Positions 8,006 to 20,550 of a DNA stretch of 35,721 nucleotides are shown here, one piece after another. The DNA lies in assembly GCA_945828295.1 (NCBI GenBank), contig CALZQV010000006.1, forward strand, positions 1-35,721. Reading direction: 5' to 3'. The position numbers and the translations under genes were made by a program. The stretch is from an uncultured Prevotellaceae bacterium. Its GTDB lineage: Bacteria > Bacteroidota > Bacteroidia > Bacteroidales > Bacteroidaceae. How positions within the stretch are numbered: the stretch's first letter is position 1; each line of letters begins with the position of its first letter. The notes under the pieces are model-generated. The model did not search any database, was not told where the DNA came from, and worked only from the letters and a program-made list of their open reading frames with translations.

Positions 8006-10125
8006 AGCAGCCCTTCAACAACATCGACGAGGACACCTTCTCCCAACTTGCCAACCACATTGAGGCCGAACTGGAGAAGAACCACCTGAGCACAGCACTG
8101 AACCTGCTCTCGCAACTGCTCGACATGGTCGCCGAACTGCCAGACTACAACAAGGCTCGCGAAAGCACCGAAACAGCAGCTGCCGACTACCACCGACTGC
8201 TCCACTACATGGCCGAGGGCACAGAAGACCCACAACGCCACGCCGTGCAGAGCAACCTCGTGCAGAAGACCTTCCGCATCATGCAGGACCTGCGTCGCAG
8301 CTTCCACATCGCCACGCAGAAAAACATTTACTCCTCTACGGCCACCCTGACATCGGAGCACGAGCAGCAGAGCCTTCACACCATACTCCAAGCCGCGCAG
8401 CTGGCAAGCGACCCTGCCCTTCAGGACATCCTTTTCGACTGCATCTGGACGGCCCCGCAACTGACAGCAGCCGAAGAGAACGAACTTCGCCTGGCACTCT
8501 ACGCCGCGCCCCTGAACGTGCAGGCCTACGTAATGAGTGCCCTCACGATGGCGCTGCTCCACTATTTCGACCCCACAAAGTTTCGCCTACTCCTCTCTTA
8601 TGCCAGCGCACAGGAAAAGGAAGTGAGCGCACGAGCCATGGTGGGAACATGCATCGTCACGCAGATTCACGCCACGCGCCTCACGCTCTTCCCCCAGCTG
8701 GCCGACGAAGTGACCCAACTCCTGCAAGCGCCTCAGCGCATGGAGGACATGACGCTGATTCAGCACTTCATCTGCCTCTATCTGGAAACCGAGCGCATAC
8801 AGCAAAAGTTTGAAAAGGAAATCATACCCACACTCATCAAGCTCGGCCAGCAACGCAAGAAACTCGGGTTCGACGACATGGAACTCGACCTCACCGACCC
8901 CGAATCCACCCCCGAAATAAGCCGAAAGACCCGCCACATGCTGAACGACAGCATGCAGGAAATGGCGCAGCTCTTTCACGAAGGCATGGACCTCAACCTC
9001 CACACATTCACCTCGCTGAAGTCGTTTCCCTTCTTCCATCGCGTCGGACACTGGCTGGCACCCTACGACGCATCGAGGTCCGACATTGCCGACCATGCAC
9101 TCATTCGCCTGCTGCCCATCTGCGACAGCGACAAGTATTCCGTTGCCGCACTGTTCAAGCACATCGCCGAGGAACAGCGTGAGGCCATGAAGAAGAACAT
9201 CGACAAGCACGCCGAAATCTTCGCGATGCACCAGCACGAAACAGGTAACGAGTTCCAAAATGTCATCCAATGCCTCTATCGCCTGCTCAAGCGCTCCCCG
9301 TGGACCTCGCTATGGCCTCAGGTCTTCAGCCCCGACATGCTGTTCATCAATAATCCCATCCTTCACCGGATGGTGGAAGCCACGCCTAAGTTCTTGCTCG
9401 AGACGGGAACGATGCTGCTGCGCCACAAGTTCTACGATGCTGCCGAGAAGCACCTGAGCCTCTATGCCCAAAGTGCCGGAGCCGACGTTGCACTACTCCT
9501 CAAGCTGGGACTCTGCGCCCAACAGCAGGGCAAATACTCGACAGCCATACGCCACTATCAGCAGGCCGCCTTGCTCGACCCCAACAACACGAACGTGACC
9601 TACCGTCTGCAATACTGCTATGCCCAGACGGGGCGCTATCAGGAACAGCTGGACTGCCTGCTCAGCCTGGAAAAGGCCACGCCCGACGATGCGAGGGTGC
9701 TCATGGAGACTGGTCTCTGCTGCATTCAGCTCAAGAAGTGGGAAGAAGCCGAACGCCGTTTCTATAAGCTCGAATTTAAGGGAAAACACGTCATTCCCTC
9801 CGTTCGGTCAATCGCTTGGTGCTGCCTGAACCGTGGGGATTACGAAGCGGCGAAGAAAAACTACCTGCGCATTTTCAACGAAGCGCCAACAGAAGCAAAC
9901 TGGGAAGACTACCTGAACATGGGCCACACCACATGGCTGTTAGGCGACACGCCTGCTGCCCTGGCCTTCTACGCCGAATATGCCCACCGCTATCTCATCG
10001 CACAACCGGAGGCCAAGGACGCGCTGATGCCCTTCATCGAGGACGCTGCGCTACTGCGCTCAAAGGGGAAGTTGCAGAACGACATCGACCTGATGTACGA
10101 CCTCATTACCGAACAACTTTCGTAA
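8002..10125 (+). CDS. Large TPR-containing hypothetical protein
   Basis: Start ATGA-overlaps the previous stop; C-terminal TPR-like units ('AEKHLSLYAQSAGADVALLLKLGLCAQQQGKYSTAIRHYQQAALLDPNNTNV'). Confidence 0.8.
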   Translation: MKQPFNNIDEDTFSQLANHIEAELEKNHLSTALNLLSQLLDMVAELPDYNKARESTETAAADYHRLLHYMAEGTEDPQRHAVQSNLVQKTFRIMQDLRRSFHIATQKNIYSSTATLTSEHEQQSLHTILQAAQLASDPALQDILFDCIWTAPQLTAAEENELRLALYAAPLNVQAYVMSALTMALLHYFDPTKFRLLLSYASAQEKEVSARAMVGTCIVTQIHATRLTLFPQLADEVTQLLQAPQRMEDMTLIQHFICLYLETERIQQKFEKEIIPTLIKLGQQRKKLGFDDMELDLTDPESTPEISRKTRHMLNDSMQEMAQLFHEGMDLNLHTFTSLKSFPFFHRVGHWLAPYDASRSDIADHALIRLLPICDSDKYSVAALFKHIAEEQREAMKKNIDKHAEIFAMHQHETGNEFQNVIQCLYRLLKRSPWTSLWPQVFSPDMLFINNPILHRMVEATPKFLLETGTMLLRHKFYDAAEKHLSLYAQSAGADVALLLKLGLCAQQQGKYSTAIRHYQQAALLDPNNTNVTYRLQYCYAQTGRYQEQLDCLLSLEKATPDDARVLMETGLCCIQLKKWEEAERRFYKLEFKGKHVIPSVRSIAWCCLNRGDYEAAKKNYLRIFNEAPTEANWEDYLNMGHTTWLLGDTPAALAFYAEYAHRYLIAQPEAKDALMPFIEDAALLRSKGKLQNDIDLMYDLITEQLS

Positions 10126-10128
10126 GCG

Positions 10129-11364
10129 CTACAACAGTCCCTTTATGGGCTGGAACATCCGACCCACGAAACGACGCTTCAGCGAGAAACGTTGCCTGAA
10201 GTTCTTGGGTGTCAATATCTGGCTTTGCAGGGCACTCCGACGAAAGATTTCATTCAGCTCCTTCGTCACCTGAGGGTCGAAGACAACAGCATTCACTTCA
10301 TAGTCGTAGCGAAGGCTGCGCCCGTCCAGATTGGCCGTTCCGATGATGCCAATCTCATTATCCACCGTCATAATCTTGCTATGATGGAATCCTCCCTCAA
10401 AGTAGTATACCTCGGCTCCGCGGCGCATCATCTTCTTCATCTGAATGCCTATGACCTCAGGCACAATTTTATTGTCAGAATTTGCCGACACCATGATTTT
10501 CATGCGTATGCCCCTTCGCAGAGCCTGCTTCATGGCACGACGCACGCTGTGGGTGTTCGTAACATAGGGATTAATGATGCACACCTCTTGCTTTGCAGCC
10601 TTAAGGGCTGCGACCAGCGACTGCCGGATTTGGCGGTTCGACACCTTGGGCTCACGGTTCACTATCGAAACGACGCTACTGCCATAAGCTTCAGGCTCAC
10701 GTGTGGCTCGATACTGCCGAGGGGCGAGCGATTCGCCCGTTGTTTTGTTCCAAATGCGAATGAAGATGTTCCCGAAATCATCCACCACAGGCCCCTCGAA
10801 GCGAGCATGCAAGTCGTGCCACGCTCCCGTCTGTTTCGTCCCGTGGATGTAGTAGTCAGCCACGTTCATGCCACCCGTCCAGGCATAAAGCCCGTCGACG
10901 ACAACAATCTTGCGGTGGTCGCGATGCAGCATATTAGGAATCCAGGGGAAACGCAGGGGATCGAAGACGGCAAAATGGATTCCCAACTGCCGAATGCTGT
11001 CCATCTGTTCCTCGGTTATCGGATCAGATGCCTTCCAGTTTCCATAGGCGTCAATCAGCAGGCGCACCTCCACGCCCTGCTCCACCTTCTCGCGAAGCAA
11101 GTTAATCAGTTCGCCGCCTATTGAATCATGGCGAAAAATAAAATATTCGAGGTGGACGAAGCGTTCAGCCTTGCGTATGACTGAAAACATGTCGGCATAC
11201 TTCTCCCTTGCAGACGGAAGTAAGGTAACCCTGCAACTGTCGTACTCCGGGTTTCCCTGCTCAATGAGTACACGGCGCAGCACCTCCCCAGATGTCTGGG
11301 AAAAGGATAGTTGGGGTATAAGAAGGAGCAGGAGGAGCAGAAGCCGGCTGTTCATAGCATACAA
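10129..11364 (-). CDS. Phospholipase D / cardiolipin synthase-like protein
   Basis: Two HKD motifs: HRDHRKIVVVDGLYAWTGG and HHSKIMTVDNEIGIIGTANLD; N-terminal signal sequence. Confidence 0.9.
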   Translation of the reverse strand: MYAMNSRLLLLLLLLIPQLSFSQTSGEVLRRVLIEQGNPEYDSCRVTLLPSAREKYADMFSVIRKAERFVHLEYFIFRHDSIGGELINLLREKVEQGVEVRLLIDAYGNWKASDPITEEQMDSIRQLGIHFAVFDPLRFPWIPNMLHRDHRKIVVVDGLYAWTGGMNVADYYIHGTKQTGAWHDLHARFEGPVVDDFGNIFIRIWNKTTGESLAPRQYRATREPEAYGSSVVSIVNREPKVSNRQIRQSLVAALKAAKQEVCIINPYVTNTHSVRRAMKQALRRGIRMKIMVSANSDNKIVPEVIGIQMKKMMRRGAEVYYFEGGFHHSKIMTVDNEIGIIGTANLDGRSLRYDYEVNAVVFDPQVTKELNEIFRRSALQSQILTPKNFRQRFSLKRRFVGRMFQPIKGLL

Positions 11365-12302
11365 CTGAAATTGTCTACAATGCCTAACAATTGCTGCTGG
11401 GCATCGACAACCAAAACGGCATGAATCTTATTAAGTTGCATGATGCGTTGTATGTCACTAATCTTCGTGTCCGGACCGACGGACTTGGGGCTTCGGGTCA
11501 TCACTGAAGATACGGGCATCTTGAAGAAGCGCTCCTGCAGTTTCTGCATGGCACGACGCACATCGCCGTCCGTGATAATTCCCTGTATCTGTCCGTCTTC
11601 TACAATTACGCACAAGCCCAGGCGACCTTCGCTCACATGAACAACCGTCTCCGGAAGGGGTGTGTCGGGCGAGATGACGGGGAGGTCTTCGCTTCGCATG
11701 ACGTCGCGGGCACGAGTGAGCAAACGTTTGCCCAGCGAACCGCCGGGATGGAATCTTGCAAAGTCGCGCTCCTTGAATTGGCGGCGCTCAATCAGAGCAC
11801 AAGCCAATGCATCGCCCATGGCCAGCGTGGCCGTGGTACTGCTTGTGGGGGCAAGGTTCAACGGGCACGCCTCGTGGCTGATGCCAACATTGATATGACA
11901 CGTCGAGTTGCGCGCAAGCAGGCTGTCCGGATTGCTGCTGATTCCAATCAGCGTGATGCCCTCGTCGATAAGGAACGGAACGAAGCGCAGCAATTCGTCG
12001 GTCATTCCGCTATGGCTAATGGCTATCACCACGTCGTCTGTCGTGATGACCCCTAAATCGCCGTGATACAAGTCCAGCGGAGATACGTAGAAGGCAGGGG
12101 TGCCCGTACTGCTCAGTGTTGCCGCAATCTTGGCACCAATATGCCCACTCTTTCCAACGCCCGTCAGTATGACCTTACCCGAGCAATTATATATCATGTC
12201 GACAGCCTTGTCGAATTGTTCGTCGAGCTGCGGTATCAGGCTTAGTATAGCTTGCGCCTCATCGCGGAGGCATTGTGATGCAATTTCTCTATTTGTCATC
12301 AT
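11352..12302 (-). CDS. kdsD: Arabinose-5-phosphate isomerase (KpsF/GutQ family)
   Basis: SIS domain (GVGKSGHIGAKIAATLSSTGTPAFYVSPLDLYHGDLG) plus two CBS domains; next to kdsA. Confidence 0.93.
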   Translation of the reverse strand: MMTNREIASQCLRDEAQAILSLIPQLDEQFDKAVDMIYNCSGKVILTGVGKSGHIGAKIAATLSSTGTPAFYVSPLDLYHGDLGVITTDDVVIAISHSGMTDELLRFVPFLIDEGITLIGISSNPDSLLARNSTCHINVGISHEACPLNLAPTSSTTATLAMGDALACALIERRQFKERDFARFHPGGSLGKRLLTRARDVMRSEDLPVISPDTPLPETVVHVSEGRLGLCVIVEDGQIQGIITDGDVRRAMQKLQERFFKMPVSSVMTRSPKSVGPDTKISDIQRIMQLNKIHAVLVVDAQQQLLGIVDNFSCML

Positions 12303-13051
12303 AAAAGGGATTTCACAACTGTTTCAAAGTCGTGCAAATACAACATATTGGGCCCATCGCTCAGGGCTTCTTCGGGGTTGGGATGAATTTCGAAGAAGTA
12401 CCCAGTGGCACCAAAAGCCTTTGCGGCCAGCGCCATAGCGGGCACGAACTCGCGGTTACCACCCGTCTTGCCCCCAGCACCGCCAGGACGCTGGACAGAG
12501 TGCGTGCAATCCATTATCACACGTGGAGTCCATTGTTTCATGTCCGGGATGTTGCGGAAGTCGACAGCAAGATTGTTATAGCCGCACATGTTGCCACGCT
12601 CCGTCAGCCACACGTCGACAGCTCCGCTTTCGCGACATTTCTCTACGGGGTATTTCATGTCCTGGCCAGAAAGGAACTGCGCCTTCTTGATGTTGACAGG
12701 CTTGCCCGTCCTGGCTGCAGCCACGAGCAAATCGGTCTGCCGACACAGGAAAGCAGGAATCTGAATGGCATCCACGACGCGGCCGACAGGCTCTGCCTGA
12801 CAGCTTTCATGAATGTCTGTAATCAAGGGAAGGTGGTATTTCTCGCGTATGTCTGCCAGCATCTGCAGTCCTCGTTCCATTCCCGGTCCGCGATAACTGC
12901 TCAGACTCGTGCGGTTTGCTTTGTCAAAAGAGGCTTTGAAATAGATGTCCAGCGAATAGGCCGTGCGCAATCTCACTAATTCGCGTGCTACCGTTTCTAA
13001 GCAATCCATGTTTTCAATAACACATGGGCCAGCTATAAAAATAGGTTTCAT
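12299..13051 (-). CDS. kdsA: 3-deoxy-8-phosphooctulonate synthase
   Basis: IAGPCVIE, FKASFDKANRTSLSSYRGPG, DCTHSVQRPG motifs. Confidence 0.96.
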   Translation of the reverse strand: MKPIFIAGPCVIENMDCLETVARELVRLRTAYSLDIYFKASFDKANRTSLSSYRGPGMERGLQMLADIREKYHLPLITDIHESCQAEPVGRVVDAIQIPAFLCRQTDLLVAAARTGKPVNIKKAQFLSGQDMKYPVEKCRESGAVDVWLTERGNMCGYNNLAVDFRNIPDMKQWTPRVIMDCTHSVQRPGGAGGKTGGNREFVPAMALAAKAFGATGYFFEIHPNPEEALSDGPNMLYLHDFETVVKSLL

Positions 13052-13144
13052 CGGTTGCTTATTTTTTGCAAAAATACAAAAATATTCTCAATTTTCACTA
13101 ACTTTGCCGTCGAAAGACAACGATAAGCAGATAAAACTACTATT

Positions 13145-13606
13145 ATGATAACGATTCAATCCTACGAAGACTTTAAACGACTCGAAGGCTCCGACCTGGG
13201 CAAGAGCGAAAACATTCATGTAACGCAAGAGCGCATCAACCAATTTGCTGACGCCACACTCGACCACCAGTGGATTCACGTCGACGAAGAGCGCTGCAAG
13301 CGTGAGAGTCCCTTTGGCCAAACCATTGCCCACGGCTACCTCACGCTATCGCTGCTTCCCGTTATGTGGAATCAGATTATAGCAGTAGAGAATCTGGAGC
13401 GCCAGATGAACTACGGAATGGACAAACTCAAGTACATCCAACCCGTGCTCTCTGGCCAGCATGTCTTCATGACGGCTCACCTCGAGGAGGTCTTGAACCT
13501 GCGCGGAGCCATCAAGACGACCGTAAAAATTACCATTTGGATTGACGAGACAAAGAAGAAAGCCCTCGAAGGACTTGCTACTTTCGTCTACTACTTCAAA
13601 GCATAA
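13145..13606 (+). CDS. MaoC-family dehydratase
   Basis: Hot-dog motif FADATLDHQWIHVDEERCKRESPFGQTIAHGYLTLSLLP. Confidence 0.92.
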   Translation: MITIQSYEDFKRLEGSDLGKSENIHVTQERINQFADATLDHQWIHVDEERCKRESPFGQTIAHGYLTLSLLPVMWNQIIAVENLERQMNYGMDKLKYIQPVLSGQHVFMTAHLEEVLNLRGAIKTTVKITIWIDETKKKALEGLATFVYYFKA

Positions 13607-13612
13607 ATTCCC

Positions 13613-13643
13613 GGCTGGGGGCGCAAGCATGGCGCCCTAAGCC
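13613..13643. terminator. Shared hairpin between convergent maoC-like and dapA
   Basis: GGCT..GGGCGC-AAGCATG-GCGCCC..AGCC; overlaps the dapA stop; no clear U tract. Confidence 0.4.
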
Positions 13644-14521
13644 AGGTTCTTCAGAATCTCCGCAATACGGGTGTCAGTGCGTTCCGTGACAGGAACCAAC
13701 GGCAGCCGTACTACGTTTTCTATTCGTCCCAGACTATGCAATGCCGATTTCACGCCAGAGGGATTACCATCGATAAACATCAGGCTGTATAGTTCAAACA
13801 GTTCATCGTTGATAATCTTGGCCTCGGCCAAACGACCCTCTTGCATAAGGTGCACCATGCGACTGAATTCTGCGGGAATGGCGTTGCCCACAACACTTAT
13901 GATGCCACAGCCACCAGCCTTCATGACTGTCAGAGTCAGGCTGTCGTCGCCTGAAATCACGTCAAAGCCCTTGGGACGCTTTTCCAGTATCTCCTTTATC
14001 TGATCAATCTTTCCGCTTGCCTCTTTAATCGCCACGATGTTGGGAAAATCGTAGGCCAGTCTCAAGGTGGTGTCGGCTGTCAGATTAACCCCAGTCCGCC
14101 CCGGCACATTATACAGCACCACGGGCAGCGGGCTTGCCTCTGATATGGCCCGATAGTGTTGGTAGAGTCCCTCCTGCGAGGGCTTATTATACATTGGACA
14201 CACGCTCAGTATGCCGTCGATACCGGTCCAGTCTGTCATCTTGATTTCCTCGGCCACGGCCGACGTGCAGTTCCCGCCGCAACCCATCAAGATGGGCATC
14301 CGGCCACCCACGTGTTTCACAATCGTCTGCTTTATCGTCTGTTTCTCCTCTCGGGTGAGGCATGGCGTCTCGGCAGTGGTGCCAAGGATACACAAAAAGT
14401 CCACACCACTCTTCATGTGGAAATCGACGAGCGATAACAGCGCTTCGTAATCAATACTGCCGTCTGTCTTAAACGGAGTAATCAGGGCAATACCCAATCC
14501 CTTGAATTTATTCTCTTTCAT
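13637..14521 (-). CDS. dapA: 4-hydroxy-tetrahydrodipicolinate synthase
   Basis: GLGIALITPF, LGTTAETPCLT, YNVPGRTGVNL, AIKEASGKI, VISGDDSLTL motifs. Confidence 0.96.
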   Translation of the reverse strand: MKENKFKGLGIALITPFKTDGSIDYEALLSLVDFHMKSGVDFLCILGTTAETPCLTREEKQTIKQTIVKHVGGRMPILMGCGGNCTSAVAEEIKMTDWTGIDGILSVCPMYNKPSQEGLYQHYRAISEASPLPVVLYNVPGRTGVNLTADTTLRLAYDFPNIVAIKEASGKIDQIKEILEKRPKGFDVISGDDSLTLTVMKAGGCGIISVVGNAIPAEFSRMVHLMQEGRLAEAKIINDELFELYSLMFIDGNPSGVKSALHSLGRIENVVRLPLVPVTERTDTRIAEILKNLA

Positions 14522-14529
14522 ATAATAAG

Positions 14530-17565
<3,036 letters not shown>

Positions 17566-17582
<17 letters not shown>

Positions 17583-17907
17583 CTTCCGCCTCGGATTGGC
17601 TGTCCAAAGTACCATCCATGAACACATACACGTCCTCGTCTGGGTACTTCATAAGGTATACCTCACGAGCCACACGCACAACCTCTTCCTGTTTGCTCTC
17701 CAAGGCCTCCAAGGCACGTGTGTCCTGCTCATATCGATTCTGATACTGGCGCATTTCGTCCTTTAAGGCCGATATCTCCTGAATGCGCTGATAGCGGGCC
17801 CAGAAACTATCCTCATCTATAATGCCCACTTCTAATGCAAAGAAGGCTAATACGACAAAATACTTATATTTACGCAGGAATTCCCATACGGTCTGAATAC
17901 TACTCAT
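17566..17907 (-). CDS. FtsB/DivIC-like septum formation protein
   Basis: 113 aa: N-terminal TM then coiled coil and 'EEVVRVAREVYLMKYPDEDVYVF'. Confidence 0.85.
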
Positions 17908-17952
17908 ATTCCTTATTTATTTTACGACGCAAATATACGAATAATTTTATAT

Positions 17953-17987
17953 TTTGAACCATATATTTGAATTAATTTGTATCTTTG
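17953..17987 (+). promoter_or_regulatory. Bacteroidetes-type promoter of dnaX
   Basis: TATCTTTG 17980-17987 with TTTG at 17953-17956. Confidence 0.55.
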
Positions 17988-18008
17988 CAACGATTATTAA
18001 CAATCAGC

Positions 18009-19760
18009 ATGGAACAATATATTGTATCGGCCCTAAAATATCGTCCAGCAACCTTTGACAGCGTTGTGGGCCAACGGGCACTTACCACCACCCTACTCAA
18101 TGCCATACGCACAGGCAAACTGGCCCACGCCTATTTATTTTGCGGACCGCGAGGGGTTGGCAAGACCACCTGCGCCCGCATTTTTGCCAAGACCATAAAC
18201 TGCGAACATCTGAACGAGAATGGCGAACCTTGTGGCACGTGCGAATCATGCCGTGCATTCGACGAGGGGCGCTCACTGAACATACATGAACTCGATGCCG
18301 CCTCGAACAATTCTGTCGACGACATCCGCGAGCTTATCGATCAAGTTCGCATTCCGCCTCAGGTAGGGCGCTACAAGGTGTTCATAATCGACGAGGTCCA
18401 CATGCTGTCGCAACAGGCTTTCAACGCCTTCCTCAAGACGCTGGAGGAGCCACCACGCTACGTTATCTTCATTCTGGCCACTACTGAAAAACATAAGATT
18501 CTCCCCACCATTCTCAGCCGCTGTCAGGTTTACGACTTTCAACGCATAACCGTTAAGAATACCGTAGACCACCTGAAATACGTTGCCGAGAAGGAGGGCT
18601 ACCAAGTGGAGGAAGAAGCGCTCGCACTGATTGCCCAAAAGGCCGACGGAGGAATGCGTGACGCCCTTAGCATCTTCGACCAGATGGTAAGTTTCACTGG
18701 TGGGAACGTCACCTATCAGTCCACCCTGCAGAACCTGAACATCCTAGACTCGGAATACTACTTCCGCGTGGCGGACAACATGCTCAACCATGATGTCGAA
18801 TCATCGCTCCTGCTCCTCAACGAAGTCATGGAAAAAGGCTTCGACGGAGGAAATTTCATTGCCGGACTGGCCGACCACTTCCGCAACTTGCTTGTGAGCC
18901 GCGACGCCAAGACTCTCCCCCTGCTCGAGGTGAGCGAAACACAGCGTCAGCGCTATCACGAACAGGCCATGCGCTGCAAGCCTCAGTTCCTGTTCCGCGC
19001 CATAAAGCTCTGCAACGAATGCGACATCAACTACCGCCAAAGCCGGAACAAGCGGCTGCAGGTGGAATTATGCCTCATACAAACCACACAGAGCACAGAT
19101 GATGATGGGGCCAGCGCGGGGCGTTGCCCTGCCAAGACTATAAAACCCCTATTCACTCAGCAGCCCACTCAACAACAGGCTCTCACTAAGATAGTGGAGA
19201 GCACATCGGCTGCGCCCAAGCAAGAAAAGCCCGCAACACCGAAGCCCACGCTTCGCAACCTTGACCTGAACGCTACCAGCATACGCAGCAACGTGGCGCC
19301 AAGGAAGCCGTCGCCAGTAAAAACTGAGAACACACCTGCCAATAGTACCACCACACAGGCACCCTCTGTCAGCGCCCCACAGGCAACAGCCCAGCAGCAA
19401 CAGCTCGACGCCGAACGACTCACTGCCGCCTGGCATCATTTTGCCAATATGCTGCCGAAGTCTGAGATTGCCATTGCCCAGCGCATGCGCAGCACCACGC
19501 CACAATTAGTGTCGCCCAAGAGTTTCTCAATCACCGTAAGCAACCCGCTCGTCGAAAAGAGCTTACAGAAGTTCCGACCTAAAATCGAAGCTTTCATCAA
19601 ACAAGAGTACAAGACAGAGGATATTAGCATGCAAATTCTGGTGGCTGAGCCCGAAGTAATGATAAAGAACTACAGTAGGCCCGATCAATTCCGCCACATG
19701 CTCAAGACCAGCCCCAGCTTTGCCAAGCTCCACGAGATATTCTCACTCGAACTCGCCTAG
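18009..19760 (+). CDS. dnaX: DNA polymerase III subunit gamma/tau
   Basis: YRPATFDSVVGQRALTTTL, FCGPRGVGKTTCARIFAK, zinc cysteines, IIDEVHMLS. Confidence 0.96.
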   Translation: MEQYIVSALKYRPATFDSVVGQRALTTTLLNAIRTGKLAHAYLFCGPRGVGKTTCARIFAKTINCEHLNENGEPCGTCESCRAFDEGRSLNIHELDAASNNSVDDIRELIDQVRIPPQVGRYKVFIIDEVHMLSQQAFNAFLKTLEEPPRYVIFILATTEKHKILPTILSRCQVYDFQRITVKNTVDHLKYVAEKEGYQVEEEALALIAQKADGGMRDALSIFDQMVSFTGGNVTYQSTLQNLNILDSEYYFRVADNMLNHDVESSLLLLNEVMEKGFDGGNFIAGLADHFRNLLVSRDAKTLPLLEVSETQRQRYHEQAMRCKPQFLFRAIKLCNECDINYRQSRNKRLQVELCLIQTTQSTDDDGASAGRCPAKTIKPLFTQQPTQQQALTKIVESTSAAPKQEKPATPKPTLRNLDLNATSIRSNVAPRKPSPVKTENTPANSTTTQAPSVSAPQATAQQQQLDAERLTAAWHHFANMLPKSEIAIAQRMRSTTPQLVSPKSFSITVSNPLVEKSLQKFRPKIEAFIKQEYKTEDISMQILVAEPEVMIKNYSRPDQFRHMLKTSPSFAKLHEIFSLELA

Positions 19761-19769
19761 CCCCACCAA

Positions 19770-20540
19770 ATGATGGAACTAAACCTTCAACAACTAACTA
19801 TCGCTGTCTGTCAAGTTGCCTGTCAGGCAGGAGCCTACATACGTCAGGAACGCACTAAATTCTCCACCGACAAGGTGGAACGGAAGCATGCCCACGACTA
19901 TGTGTCGTACGTCGACAAAGGTTCGGAACAAATCATCATCTCCGCCCTCAAAACACTCCTGCCAGAGGCTGGATTCATCACCGAGGAAGGACTGGCCACA
20001 CATGCAGACGAGCAATGCCTATGGGTTGTCGACCCTCTTGACGGCACGACCAACTTTATCCATAGCTTTTCGCCATATGCCGTATCCATAGCCCTCACCC
20101 AGAGCAACGAGATTCTGCTGGGTGTGGTCTACGACGTCTGCTCCGACGAATGTTTCTATGCGTGGAAGGGAGGTGGCGCCTTCGTCAACGGACAAGCCAT
20201 TCATGTTTCGGCCCACCGACTCGACGACGCCCTGCTTTGCCTGCAACTGCCATACAACAGCAAGGCCTATACACCCGTCATCCATCGTCTTATCGACCGG
20301 TACTACGGCAATGTGGGCAGCATTCGCATGATTGGCTCTGCGGCAATAGCCTTGTGCTACGTTGCAGCCGGGCGGCTCGACGTATATGCCGAAAAGTATC
20401 TGGGGCAGTGGGACTACATGGCGGGAGCGCTAATCGTCAGGGAGGCAGGCGGCCTTGTTACCAGTTTCGAAGGCGATGCCGAATTTATGACGAGTGGTGG
20501 CATACTGGCCACTAATGGCCTCTCCTTCACCACAACCTAA
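19770..20540 (+). CDS. Inositol monophosphatase family protein
   Basis: ITEEG, WVVDPLDGTTNFIHSFSPYAVSIAL, WDYMAGALIVREAGG motifs. Confidence 0.94.
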   Translation: MMELNLQQLTIAVCQVACQAGAYIRQERTKFSTDKVERKHAHDYVSYVDKGSEQIIISALKTLLPEAGFITEEGLATHADEQCLWVVDPLDGTTNFIHSFSPYAVSIALTQSNEILLGVVYDVCSDECFYAWKGGGAFVNGQAIHVSAHRLDDALLCLQLPYNSKAYTPVIHRLIDRYYGNVGSIRMIGSAAIALCYVAAGRLDVYAEKYLGQWDYMAGALIVREAGGLVTSFEGDAEFMTSGGILATNGLSFTTT

Positions 20541-20550
20541 GTTTGAAATT

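Noticed and set aside
7609-9270. Minus-strand ORFs of 227-317 aa opposite the lipoprotein and TPR genes
   Set aside because: Antisense shadows of high-GC coding sequence without domain signatures
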